35,601 nucleotides of DNA from Nostoc sp. NMS7. GTDB lineage: Bacteria > Cyanobacteriota > Cyanobacteriia > Cyanobacteriales > Nostocaceae. The notes under the pieces are model-generated. The model saw only the letters and a list, made by a program, of their open reading frames with translations. It ran no database searches and was not told the origin of the DNA. Where the stretch lies: positions 1 through 35,601 of the forward strand of contig NZ_JABXKJ010000156.1 in NCBI RefSeq assembly GCF_017115085.1. Reading direction: 5' to 3'. Numbering within the stretch: position 1 is the stretch's first letter; every line of letters begins with the position of its first letter. This document shows positions 22,772-30,427 of the stretch, piece after piece. A program made the position numbers and the translations under genes.

Positions 22772-22888
22772 TCTCCCTTGTCTCCCTTGTCTCCCTTGTC
22801 TCCCTTGTCTCCCTTGTCTCCCTTGTCCCCCTCATCTCCCTTGTCTCCCTTGTCCCCCTCATCCCCCTCATCCCCCTCATCCCCCTCA
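22772..22888. repeat. Nonamer tandem array between devB and devC
   Basis: Thirteen 9-bp units in two variants: TCTCCCTTG six times, TCCCCCTCA once, TCTCCCTTG twice, TCCCCCTCA four times. The array is pure pyrimidine-rich on the plus strand. Because 9 is a multiple of 3 it stays open in the devC frame, reading (S/P)L(V/I), but it precedes the likely devC start. Confidence 0.9.
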
Positions 22889-22911
22889 TCCCCCCCCACT
22901 CCCTACTTCTT

Positions 22912-24087
22912 ATGATGGGATTGATTAAACAACTACGACGCCGAACCCCTCTAGGATGGCTGCAACTGAATCATGAAAAAAGCCGTCTCTTGGTGGCATT
23001 GTCAGGCATTGCCTTTGCGGATCTTCTCATGTTCATGCAGCTAGGCTTTCAGACTGCGCTCTATGACAGTAACACTAGACTACATCGCAGTTTGCAAGCA
23101 GACATTGTTTTAACCAGTCCCCAAGCCCGTAACTTGCCAAGCTTGTCTACATTTTCTCGTCGACGACTTTATCAAGCAATGGATATACCAGCGGTAAAGT
23201 CGGCAGAACCAATGTATTTCAACAACACAATCTGGAAGAATCCCCAAACACACCGCGAGACGGGGGTGTTAGTTATCGGGTTCAACCCAGATAAGCCAGC
23301 TTTTGACTTACCGGATGTAAACCAGCAATTGCAAGCGATCAAAATGCCGAATACCGTCTTGTTCGATCGTGGTGCAAGAGGAGATTATCAAAAAGCGATC
23401 GCTCAAATTGACCAAGGTAAAACCCTAACCACGGAAATAGAACGGCGCACAATTACCATTAGTGGCTTATTCCAAGTTGGGGCTTCTTTTGGTTCTGATG
23501 GCAATCTAATCACTAGCGATGAAAACTTTTTGCGGCTATTTTCTGGGCGACAGTCCAGCAGTGTCAGTCTCGGTTTGATTCTTCTGAAACCAGGCTATGA
23601 CCCGAAAAAGGTAGCAGTAATGCTCAAAGCCTACCTGAGAAATGATGTCAGAGTCTTAACCCACGCCGAATTTATTGAATTTGAGAACAACTTCTGGAGA
23701 ACAAATTCCCCAATTGGGTTTATTTTCAGCCTGGGTGTATCGATGGGCTTTGTTGTGGGCGTGATAATCGTCTATCAAGTCCTCTCCACCGATGTTAATG
23801 CCCACGTTCGAGAATACGCCACCTTCAAAGCAATGGGATATCGGAATTACTACTTGCTAGGTGTGGTGCTTGAAGAATCGTTGATATTGGCAGCATTGGG
23901 CTTTTTCCCTGGATTGGGAGTGTCCTTAGCACTTTACCAACTGACTCGCACAGCTACAAATTTGCCCATGTATATGACTGCGATTCGAGCATTGCAGGTA
24001 TTAGTGCTAACTATAATTATGTGTGCAATTTCCGGTGCGATCGCTACCCGCAAACTCCAAGCCACCGATCCTGCTGATATGTTTTAA
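22912..24087 (+). CDS. devC: DevC-type permease of an ABC exporter
   Basis: About 391 residues of the DevC (FtsX/MacB-like) permease family, working with DevB and a DevA ATPase. It shows an N-terminal membrane helix (LLVALSGIAFADLLMFMQLGFQTALYDS), a large periplasmic domain, and three C-terminal helices (around VSMGFVVGVIIVYQVLS, LGVVLEESLILAALGFFPGLGVSLALYQL and VLVLTIIMCAISGAIA). I chose the ATG at 22912 (22915 is next); starting at 22756 would add 52 residues that are only a translated nonamer repeat. The usual third gene, devA, is missing: only its C-terminal codons remain at 24134. Function therefore needs an ATPase from elsewhere. Confidence 0.9.
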   Translation: MMGLIKQLRRRTPLGWLQLNHEKSRLLVALSGIAFADLLMFMQLGFQTALYDSNTRLHRSLQADIVLTSPQARNLPSLSTFSRRRLYQAMDIPAVKSAEPMYFNNTIWKNPQTHRETGVLVIGFNPDKPAFDLPDVNQQLQAIKMPNTVLFDRGARGDYQKAIAQIDQGKTLTTEIERRTITISGLFQVGASFGSDGNLITSDENFLRLFSGRQSSSVSLGLILLKPGYDPKKVAVMLKAYLRNDVRVLTHAEFIEFENNFWRTNSPIGFIFSLGVSMGFVVGVIIVYQVLSTDVNAHVREYATFKAMGYRNYYLLGVVLEESLILAALGFFPGLGVSLALYQLTRTATNLPMYMTAIRALQVLVLTIIMCAISGAIATRKLQATDPADMF

Positions 24088-24089
24088 AA

Positions 24090-24123
24090 ATGGGGATGGG
24101 GCATAGGGCATAGGGCATTGGGA
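24090..24123. repeat. Heptamer tandem repeat after devC
   Basis: A partial unit (ATGGGG) and then ATGGGGC, ATAGGGC twice and ATTGGGA, starting three bases after the devC stop. It separates devC from the devA remnant. Confidence 0.75.
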
Positions 24124-24133
24124 TAATAATTAA

Positions 24134-24214
24134 CAAGGCTGTACCATCTTGATGGTTACTGATCACAACCGCATCTTAGACATTGGCGATCGCATCATTG
24201 ACATGGAAGATGGT
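24134..24214 (+). pseudogene. Remnant of the 3' end of devA (ABC ATPase)
   Basis: Twenty-seven codons in frame encode QGCTILMVTDHNRILDIGD then RIIDMEDG. This matches the C-terminal part of DevA ATPases, where the switch region normally reads ILMVTHDxRILDxADRI and the histidine of THD is the H-loop. Here THD has become TDH. A TAA stop stands directly before the first codon, and the Walker A, signature and Walker B regions are absent. The 5' side is a heptamer repeat and the 3' side runs straight into a TATAGC-ended element. It lies where devA would follow devC. Confidence 0.82.
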
Positions 24215-24323
24215 ATAGCGCTTCCTAATCACATAAGGTATATACATCATAGCCCCCTCCTCGCTTGCTCTTAGGGGGTTGGGGGTGGGGTTCTTGTACC
24301 TCATTCAACCGATAACTGCTATA
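24214..24323. repeat. Dispersed palindromic element, TATAGC-ended family, copy 2
   Basis: 110 bp between TATAGC (24214-24219) and GCTATA (24318-24323). The inner arms TTCCTAATCACATAAGGTA and the complement of TACCTCATTCAACCGATAAC are loosely inverted. The centre is an imperfect hairpin, AGCCCCCTCCTCGCTTGCTC against TTAGGGGGTTGGGGGT. It replaces the end of the devA remnant. Same family as 141-258. Confidence 0.65.
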
Positions 24324-24414
24324 AGCTCAAGTCGAAAGTAAAACTATCACCTTAAAGTTGATCAGCGCACCCCAACATCGCAGATCAGGTGGATTACTAG
24401 AAGCAGGAAGCGAA

Positions 24415-24547
24415 TAAGGGATGTAGATTAAATAAAATCGAAAACTTCATCCTTGTCTCTAGCTTCCCTCTCCAATATATCGGAGAGGGATTGAGGGTGA
24501 GGTAAGCCAAGGACATAAATTGTATGTTATTTAATTCTTGTTCCTAA
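24415..24547. mobile_element. 133-bp MITE-like element (ATTAAATAA ends), copy 1
   Basis: The left end AAGGGATGTAGATTAAATAA and the inverse of the right end (TTAGGAACAAGAATTAAATA) are terminal inverted repeats. The centre holds CCCTCTCC-aatatatc-GGAGAGGG, a perfect 8-bp stem. It is nearly identical to 31199-31330, the same orientation and length within one base. No coding capacity. Confidence 0.8.
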
Positions 24548-24694
24548 GTAAAATTTACCATTTTTACCCATTCCTGCAACAACGCCGTTCTCAAGTTTAA
24601 CAGGCTGCCGACTTGCTTACGAGTGAGGAATACCCTTAGACGAATGCTAATATATAAATGACCTTAATAGAGGTATTCTACGTATTTATACTAA

Positions 24695-24712
24695 GATGAC
24701 ATTTTTGTCATC
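24695..24712. promoter_or_regulatory. 18-bp palindrome upstream of the M23 peptidase gene
   Basis: GATGACA-tttt-TGTCATC is a perfect 7+4+7 inverted repeat about 180 bp before the start of the M23 peptidase gene. It could be an operator; no regulator is assigned, and the short loop without a U-run argues against a terminator. Confidence 0.35.
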
Positions 24713-24892
24713 AATCTAGTTAAATTTTATGCTGATTGCCAATGTAATACACCTTAATTATTACAGTTAAGACCATACCTGGAAGATTTCTCAAAATTTA
24801 TGGCTTTCAACAACATCGGCTTTAAACAGGAAACACTGGTGGTAATAAGCTAGTCTATTTTACAACACAAGCAAGGGATTTTTTGTAGCTCC

Positions 24893-25828
24893 ATGATTAT
24901 TGAGAATAGCCCTAGTAGTTCAAATAAAAAGTTGGTCGGTTTTGATATCAAAACTTTAACAGCCAATCGCCATGCAATAAATCTGTTAAAGGGAATATTT
25001 GCTGTTCTCCCGATCGCCTTGGCATTGCCTGTAGATGCTTTACAAGTAAAAGTAACTCCAACTAATCCTAAATTAGGGGATACACTCTCAGTAGAGATTC
25101 ATCTAGATAATCGGGAGAATGGTACAAATCCAACAGTAGCTAGTGGTAAAAATACATACCCAGCCTTTGAAATTGCCCCCAATCAATATCGGGCTTTTGT
25201 TCCCACAACTCCACTAGAAAAAGCTGGAACTAGAACACTTCGCGTTGCTGGAGATGCTCAAGTGCAAAACTTGGCAGTGAATGTAGTTAATCGCAAATTC
25301 CCCATACAAAACATTACTTTGCCACCAGGGAAAGCCGGATTGGATGCCACAGAATATGAGCTGAAGCGCGTGGCAGCTTTTAAGGCGCTACAAACGCCAC
25401 AAAAGTATTGGAATGGAGTATTCCTGAAACCAAATGCCGGGCGGATGAGTACAAACTATGGTGTACGTCGCTACTATAATGGTAGATTTGCAAAAGACTA
25501 CTATCATCGTGGCCTTGACTACGCTGGTGGTGCCGGTTCACCAGTAATTGCCCCAGCCGCTGGGCGAGTTGCTTTAGTAGGTAGGGTATCCCAAGGGTTT
25601 CGGGTACACGGTAACGTAGTTGGCATTGACCACGGTCAAGGAGTAACCAGTATTTTCATGCACCTGAGTCGGATTAATGTTAAAGAAGGTGATTTTGTGA
25701 AAGCTGGACAACTAATTGGCGCAGTAGGTTCAACAGGCGCTGCCACAGGGCCACATTTACACTGGGGTCTGTATGTCAACGGACAATCTGTTGATCCAAC
25801 CCCTTGGCGAACTAAAGTCGTTAATTAG
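24893..25828 (+). CDS. M23-family peptidoglycan endopeptidase
   Basis: 311 residues. A hydrophobic segment at about 31-50 (NLLKGIFAVLPIALALPVDA) acts as a signal sequence or anchor after an unusually long N-region. A beta domain (about 50-140) is followed by the catalytic LytM/M23 domain at about 185-305. The zinc ligands are all present: H205-x3-D209 in YYHRGLDYAG, H257 in IFMHLS and H288-L-H290 in GPHLHWGLYVNG. Active M23 enzymes cut peptide cross-links of peptidoglycan, so a role in wall remodelling or cell separation is likely. It is one of two wall enzymes here, with the L,D-transpeptidase 0.7 kb away. A following poly-T/poly-A tract at 25863-25900 is not a clear terminator. Confidence 0.92.
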   Translation: MIIENSPSSSNKKLVGFDIKTLTANRHAINLLKGIFAVLPIALALPVDALQVKVTPTNPKLGDTLSVEIHLDNRENGTNPTVASGKNTYPAFEIAPNQYRAFVPTTPLEKAGTRTLRVAGDAQVQNLAVNVVNRKFPIQNITLPPGKAGLDATEYELKRVAAFKALQTPQKYWNGVFLKPNAGRMSTNYGVRRYYNGRFAKDYYHRGLDYAGGAGSPVIAPAAGRVALVGRVSQGFRVHGNVVGIDHGQGVTSIFMHLSRINVKEGDFVKAGQLIGAVGSTGAATGPHLHWGLYVNGQSVDPTPWRTKVVN

Positions 25829-25951
25829 TAGAGGCGGAGTTAATCGCGTCTGTGCATAATTTCTGTTTTTTTTGCTGAGAAATAGGCAAAAAAAAATTGG
25901 ATTTATACCGTCCCTACCTTGCTTAACTTAACATAAATGATCATAAGCCTT

Positions 25952-26536
25952 ATGAGTATCGAAAAAATTGTAGAACAAGCTCTCCAGGATGGTTATTTGA
26001 CACCAGCAATGGAAGCAGAAGTTGCTAGAATCTGTGACAACGCCTCGGAACTCTTAATTCAAGAGTATATGGCGCTGGATAAGCTGATGGGTGCGCTATT
26101 GACTGGTGAGGTAGTGGCGGTACCTCGCAAACAATTCATTAACGTCATGGAAGAATTGGTACTGGCGGAAGCCATCGCCCGAGTCGCAGAAATTGAAGCC
26201 ACCAGCGAAAGTTCTCTAGATGTCGGGGATATTGCTGCTTACGCTCTCAATCGGCTACCACCTTTGTATGCTACTACAGAAGAAGGTGCTAGCTTCCAGC
26301 GCCAAACGGCTCAGGCACAACTGCAAGAATTAATTTCTCAGCAAGTAAGTGAGGCAATTAACCGTTACCTCGATCAACCCAATTTCTTCCCAGAACGGCA
26401 AGCATTAGGCAAAAACATTGGCAATGAAATTGTCCGCCAAGTTAGTGCTTTACTTCAGACATACGCACCTAACTTTGAGCAAAATAACAAGCCAAAGAAC
26501 CAGCCAAAGGACAAGCCGAATGACAACGACCCTTAA
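25952..26536 (+). CDS. Late competence protein ComFB family
   Basis: 194 residues from the ATG at 25952 (MSIEKIVEQAL); an ATG five codons upstream at 25937 is also possible. The ComFB domain covers about residues 35-125: NVMEELVLAEAIARVAEIEATSE, then DVGDIAAYALNRLPPLYATTEEGASFQRQ. This is the signature of the cyanobacterial ComFB-like proteins. Members have been reported to bind cyclic dinucleotides, linking them to motility or cell-size control; that is family knowledge, not seen here. The C-terminal tail is a low-complexity Lys/Pro/Asn-rich stretch (KPKNQPKDKPNDNDP). Its stop codon abuts the stop of the convergent L,D-transpeptidase gene with no base between. Confidence 0.88.
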   Translation: MSIEKIVEQALQDGYLTPAMEAEVARICDNASELLIQEYMALDKLMGALLTGEVVAVPRKQFINVMEELVLAEAIARVAEIEATSESSLDVGDIAAYALNRLPPLYATTEEGASFQRQTAQAQLQELISQQVSEAINRYLDQPNFFPERQALGKNIGNEIVRQVSALLQTYAPNFEQNNKPKNQPKDKPNDNDP

Positions 26537-27499
26537 TTAATTACGCACTACTACTGTTGTCCCTAAACTCACTTGCTCATATAACAATCGGACATCAGAA
26601 TTACGCATTCTTAAACAGCCGTGAGATACAGCCGTTCCTACCAGGTCAATATCCGGTGTGCCATGAAAGCCAATTTCATTCCGTCCATCTGACCAAAAAC
26701 CAATCCATCTGTCTCCCAAGGGACTATCGGTACCAGCTTGAAATACTTTGCCTGTAATTGGGTGACGCCAGATTGGATAGTGTCGCATGTGGATCACCTG
26801 GAAAGAACCTGTAGGCGTTTCCCAACCTTTCTTACCGACAGCAATTGGGTAGCTGGCGATCACCTCATCTCCTGCGTATACATAGGTGCGGCGATCGCTT
26901 AAAACAACGACTACTTGCGTCTTGGTATCTGCCAGCCGATTAGATGGTATTTGTTGGGCTGAAGCCTGAGCCCAGAGAGTTTTTGGCCAACTATCCGCAA
27001 CGGGATTTTGTCTTTCTGCCTGCACCACCAGCCGCGTCTTAGTTGGTAGACCCGTTGCTTTAGCTACATTCTTTTTAATTATTTGGGGCTGAGTTTGAGG
27101 CTTAATACGAGAATACTTGAGTGTATAAGCTCTGTGAACAGTTGCTTTAACTACATTCTTCTTAATTATTTTCGACTTAATTTGAGGCTTAATAGCAGAG
27201 GACTTTGGTGTAAACGCTCTCTGGTCAGTTGAGCCTTGGGTAACTTCACCAGGCGTCACAGATGCACCCAGCGCACTTTCCCCTAAATTCACTTGGGAAA
27301 GATTCTTGTAGGCTCCCACCGTGGGGCTTGCCTTGGGATTGGTTAGGGTAGAATCTCGCCGCATTGAACTAGATGCAGACTGCTCAGACTGCCGTTCCGC
27401 CGTAGTAATGCGCCAATGGACAGCTAAAGATAAAAATGCTGTGCCAAAACAAAGCAACATTACCATACGCCCTATAGATTCATTTCTTACCATTGCCAT
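26537..27499 (-). CDS. L,D-transpeptidase (YkuD domain)
   Basis: 320 residues. A membrane anchor or signal sequence lies at about 11-28 (RMVMLLCFGTAFLSLAVHW). A long low-complexity periplasmic linker follows (30-185), and the YkuD domain covers about 195-319. The active site reads H279-G-T-P and S292-H293-G-C295-L-R-M-x-N-S-D, with the catalytic cysteine and histidine intact. Such enzymes form 3-3 cross-links in peptidoglycan or attach proteins to it. The linker holds a 29-residue tandem duplication (94-122 and 123-151, core SIKPQ/IIKKNV). ATG 27499 or 27493 may be the start. The divergent 5' neighbour is a small hypothetical gene; the 3' end touches ComFB. Confidence 0.93.
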   Translation of the reverse strand: MAMVRNESIGRMVMLLCFGTAFLSLAVHWRITTAERQSEQSASSSMRRDSTLTNPKASPTVGAYKNLSQVNLGESALGASVTPGEVTQGSTDQRAFTPKSSAIKPQIKSKIIKKNVVKATVHRAYTLKYSRIKPQTQPQIIKKNVAKATGLPTKTRLVVQAERQNPVADSWPKTLWAQASAQQIPSNRLADTKTQVVVVLSDRRTYVYAGDEVIASYPIAVGKKGWETPTGSFQVIHMRHYPIWRHPITGKVFQAGTDSPLGDRWIGFWSDGRNEIGFHGTPDIDLVGTAVSHGCLRMRNSDVRLLYEQVSLGTTVVVRN

Positions 27500-27751
27500 C
27501 GCCTATTGTTTATCCCTGACATATCCAGCCGAATAATTGGATGAGTTGATCATCCGATTATCAAAAATTTATCAAAACTTATCATTTCCGATATAAATCT
27601 GCCAACACCTCTGGGCAAACTAAGGTTATGCAAATTGTCCCAGCAGCAAAACTCCAATAGTTCTGGGGATTGTAAGCCAACACTTAGACTTTCTGGTGGA
27701 ACTTTTGAAATGTAGCAATCAATGATCAATGGTGTCGGTGGCAGAAAAACC

Positions 27752-27904
27752 ATGTTTGAAAAACTATTGCTAGCAGTCACAATTACATTTTCCCTTAGTT
27801 TCTTTTTTCAAGTTCGCGTACCAGAGCAAAATAACTCTGGTGCTATCTACGGGTTACAAGTAGAACAATCAGCAACTATTCTGGTGACAAAATCAAAAAA
27901 ATAA
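27752..27904 (+). CDS. Small membrane or secreted hypothetical protein
   Basis: 50 residues from the ATG at 27752: MFEKLLLAVTITFSLSFFFQVRVPEQ, a basic-then-hydrophobic N-terminus like a signal peptide or single membrane helix, followed by a short polar tail ending TKSKK. I do not recognise a family with certainty. An in-frame ATG at 27722 would add a weak ten-residue leader. A frame on the opposite strand at 27550-27780 overlaps but has no coding features. Position between two well-supported genes and the leader-like start make it plausible; function cannot be stated. Confidence 0.4.
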   Translation: MFEKLLLAVTITFSLSFFFQVRVPEQNNSGAIYGLQVEQSATILVTKSKK

Positions 27905-28272
27905 ATCACCATTATAGTAACCACAGCAATCCACCTTCCAGAAATTATTACCTGATTTTTAAAGGTATCAAGAAGCTAGAATTACAAAATTTTTATCCTC
28001 ATCCTTATAACCAGATTTAATTATTTTGAGCAAGCGTATATACCCAGTTGTTAAAAGTACCAAAATGTGCATATTGCTGCGCCTTTGTTAGTTGATGGGT
28101 GCAAGGGCAACTATGGGAGCAGTATAAGCAAAAAGCGGCTCTCCTGATTGCAATAAATGTATCCAAAATTGTCTGCCTCAGTGTTCCAGTCATAAATCCG
28201 TCACCTTAGCATGGAACTTCTGTCCCATTAGCAGGTCTAATAGATAGGGATGATTTAGAGCCAGTACGATCT
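27905..28272. other. 368-bp intergenic region before sigG
   Basis: No gene-like frame, repeat or strong hairpin seen. It is the probable promoter region of the sigma-factor operon; the ECF-type autoregulatory promoter that might be expected could not be recognised with confidence. Confidence 0.4.
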
Positions 28273-28929
28273 ATGAGTCAGTCGATTACTGTATCCTGGT
28301 CAACGGTTGATGCAAAGTATCCAGAAGCATCAGTGCAAGTTGACAAACTCCCTAACCACGATTTAATTTTGTGCTGTCAAGTGGGACTGCGACCCGATCG
28401 TGTGGCGTTTGCAGAACTGTTACGCCGCTATCAAAGTCAAGTTGATAGAGTTCTATACCACCTAGCTCCAGATTGGGCTGACAGAGCCGATTTGGCTCAA
28501 GAAGTTTGGATTCGAGTGTATCGGAATATTAACCGATTACAAGATCCTGCTAAATTTCGGGGCTGGTTAAGCCGGATTGCCACCAACTTGTTTTACGACG
28601 AGTTGCGGAAACGCAAGCGGGTGATGAGTCCTTTGTCACTCGATGCACCCCGTTCCCTAGAGGACGGTGAGATGGATTGGGAAATCGCCGGCGATACCCC
28701 AGGGCCAGAGGAAGTCCTGACAACCAGAGAATTTTACGAGCAACTGCGGGAAGCGATCGCGGATTTACCAGAAGTCTTTCGTACTACCATTGTTCTCAGA
28801 GAAATCGAAGGCTTGGCTTATGAAGAAATTGCCGAAATCACTGGAGTTTCCTTAGGAACTGTCAAGTCAAGAATAGCCAGAGCTAGAACGAGGCTGCAAG
28901 CTCACTTGCAGAATTATCTGGACTCCTAA
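28273..28929 (+). CDS. sigG: Group 3 (ECF-type) RNA polymerase sigma factor SigG
   Basis: 218 residues with only regions 2 and 4, as in ECF sigma factors. Region 2 runs about 50-118 (AFAELLRRYQSQVDRVLYHLA, ADLAQEVWIRVYRNINRL, FRGWLSRIATNLFYDELRKRKR). Region 4 runs about 155-213 (LREAIADLPEVFRTTIVLREIEGLAYEEIAEITGVSLGTVKSRIARARTRL), with the DNA-recognition helix at its end. It resembles the cyanobacterial SigG lineage, which is conserved and has been linked to envelope stress. The next gene, 152 bp downstream, encodes a membrane protein with an anti-sigma-like N-terminus, the usual regulatory partner. The start is ATG 28273. Confidence 0.9.
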   Translation: MSQSITVSWSTVDAKYPEASVQVDKLPNHDLILCCQVGLRPDRVAFAELLRRYQSQVDRVLYHLAPDWADRADLAQEVWIRVYRNINRLQDPAKFRGWLSRIATNLFYDELRKRKRVMSPLSLDAPRSLEDGEMDWEIAGDTPGPEEVLTTREFYEQLREAIADLPEVFRTTIVLREIEGLAYEEIAEITGVSLGTVKSRIARARTRLQAHLQNYLDS

Positions 28930-29081
28930 TTTACATTATCTTGCCTCTGCCATTAGGCAGAATTTAAGCATTGATTAAGAATGACCATAAACTAGATTGT
29001 TTCTGCCGTTAGGAGGAAAATTGACAATTTTTCCGAATTTTCCCCCAGTTTACCCATGTAGGAATTGGTAATAATGTTAAG

Positions 29082-29675
29082 ATGACTACTGAATCTCAGT
29101 TTTTCGACCGTTCACCTTTGCAACTTCCTCAAGATTTACCAGATGGAATGGGCAAGCATACCAATGAATCAATGGGTCTTATGGATATGGTGAAGCGCGA
29201 TCGCTTCGAGTTATTGAGTGCTTACCTCGATGGTGAAGTCACGGCTATAGAACGCAGGCAAGTAGAAGAATGGCTGGCAAATGATGCCTCAGTTCAATGC
29301 TTGTATGCCCGGCTGTTAAAGCTGCGCCAAGGCTTGCGGAGTCTCCCAGTGCCAACAGCCCAAGAGTCACCAGAAGCAACAGTTCAGCAAGTAATGACAC
29401 GTTTGCGCCGCCGTTCCCGTTTAAACTGGATGATGGGAGGTGCAGCCGTTGCTGCTTGTGCGATCAGCGCACTATCTGGTTTAGTAGCTGGTGGCTCAAG
29501 GACGCCGCAACTGGCCCAAATAGAACCGATACAAACGTCCTCAGCGTCTATGGTTCCCCCTTCCCCTCTGATGGTGGGACTAAATAACCCGGTAATTGAA
29601 ATTCCGAAAGCAGCAGTAGCCCCTCCAGAAAAATCAATCTATCAGGTACAGCCGCAACGCCAGGACATAAACTAA
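29082..29675 (+). CDS. Putative membrane anti-sigma factor partner of SigG
   Basis: 197 residues. Residues 40-90, RFELLSAYLDGEVTAIERRQVEEWLANDASVQCLYARLLKLR, have the helical pattern of anti-sigma domains that clasp ECF sigma factors, but the zinc motif H-x3-C-x2-C is not present. A single membrane helix lies at about 114-137 (LNWMMGGAAVAACAISALSGLVAGG), followed by a proline-rich periplasmic tail. Topology suits signal transfer by regulated proteolysis, as in Synechocystis, where the gene after sigG has this role. It follows sigG on the same strand after 152 bp, so may be in the same transcript. Confidence 0.8.
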   Translation: MTTESQFFDRSPLQLPQDLPDGMGKHTNESMGLMDMVKRDRFELLSAYLDGEVTAIERRQVEEWLANDASVQCLYARLLKLRQGLRSLPVPTAQESPEATVQQVMTRLRRRSRLNWMMGGAAVAACAISALSGLVAGGSRTPQLAQIEPIQTSSASMVPPSPLMVGLNNPVIEIPKAAVAPPEKSIYQVQPQRQDIN

Positions 29676-29691
29676 TCGTAAAATCAACATT

Positions 29692-30150
29692 TCACAAACC
29701 ATAACTGTACTTTGCAGTTAAGCCACAGCTACTCCACCAACCGTCAGGTTGGAGGAAGCCTGCTAATTGCTCAACTTGTTCTACAGTCATTAAATAAACC
29801 CAAGCCCAACCCAGAGAGAGCGATTGTGGCTCATAAACCTCGATAATTTGTCGATTATAGAGGTTTTCTGGCGTTTGTCTATTGGAGTGATAATCTTCTA
29901 GCACATCTAGGTCATTTAAAATCCTGGGGTTGGTAAAAGTGAGTAAATATCCGTGAACTTGGCTATCCCCTAGCGTCATTGCTGGGTAGCCCATTGGCAG
30001 GCCAAACAATTTACCTTGTACAAAAGCTCTTTTTACATCTACTACTTTGCCAGCACAGTATTTTTTATAGTTAGCTTCACCTGGTTTGAGCGTGCCGTAG
30101 ACAAAAACCCGCACCACATCAGAAAATTTTATATTTGATTCAGCGATCAT
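29692..30150 (-). CDS. Gamma-glutamylcyclotransferase-like protein
   Basis: 152 residues of the GGCT-like (AIG2-like) fold. The glycine loop is VFVYGTLKPGEANY at 15-28 (Y18-G-T-L21). The candidate acid is Glu85 in the LDVLEDYH segment, the position of the catalytic glutamate in true cyclotransferases. The central GYPAMTLGDSQVHGYLLTF strand is typical, and the chain ends with WAWVYLM. True enzymes release 5-oxoproline from gamma-glutamyl dipeptides or glutathione; many bacterial homologues have unknown substrates. It is convergent with the anti-sigma gene, 16 bp apart. ATG at 30148-30150. Confidence 0.9.
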   Translation of the reverse strand: MIAESNIKFSDVVRVFVYGTLKPGEANYKKYCAGKVVDVKRAFVQGKLFGLPMGYPAMTLGDSQVHGYLLTFTNPRILNDLDVLEDYHSNRQTPENLYNRQIIEVYEPQSLSLGWAWVYLMTVEQVEQLAGFLQPDGWWSSCGLTAKYSYGL

Positions 30151-30210
30151 CTATTTTAACATCTTAATTGACAGCACTAAAAACCCATCATAGTGAATCT
30201 CTCTATATAT

Positions 30211-30365
30211 CAATACGCTTGGGTTAGCGTCAAAAACCAAAACCAGCGTAGGTTGGGTTGAGGAACGTAGCTTGCTTCCTGCAGGAGAACCCAACATTCT
30301 TCACGATTTGTTGGGTTTAACGAAGTGAAACCCAACCTACAATTTTTTTTAACCCAAGCGTATTG
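30211..30365. mobile_element. 155-bp MITE-like element with perfect 16-bp inverted ends
   Basis: CAATACGCTTGGGTTA at 30211-30226 is exactly complementary to 30350-30365. Inside are inverted copies of GTAGGTTGGGTT and further TTGGGTT/AACCCAA units, making nested hairpins. The flanks CTCTATATAT (left) and CTCTAAATAT (right) agree at 9 of 10 bases and may be a target duplication. It also contains the GTAGCTTGCTTCC module found near 6362. No coding capacity. Confidence 0.8.
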
Positions 30366-30427
30366 CTCTAAATATCAGTTCTAGAGGTATTTTTATTTAC
30401 TCCGATTAAGAGTGAAACAATTAAGTT

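Noticed and set aside
22756..22911. N-terminal extension of devC reading (SLV)n(PLI)n
   Set aside because: It is the translation of a heptamer and nonamer array; DevC homologues begin close to MMGLIKQL. Kept only as a finding about the array.
27550..27780. 76-codon minus-strand frame
   Set aside because: Overlaps the more plausible small membrane protein and shows no features.
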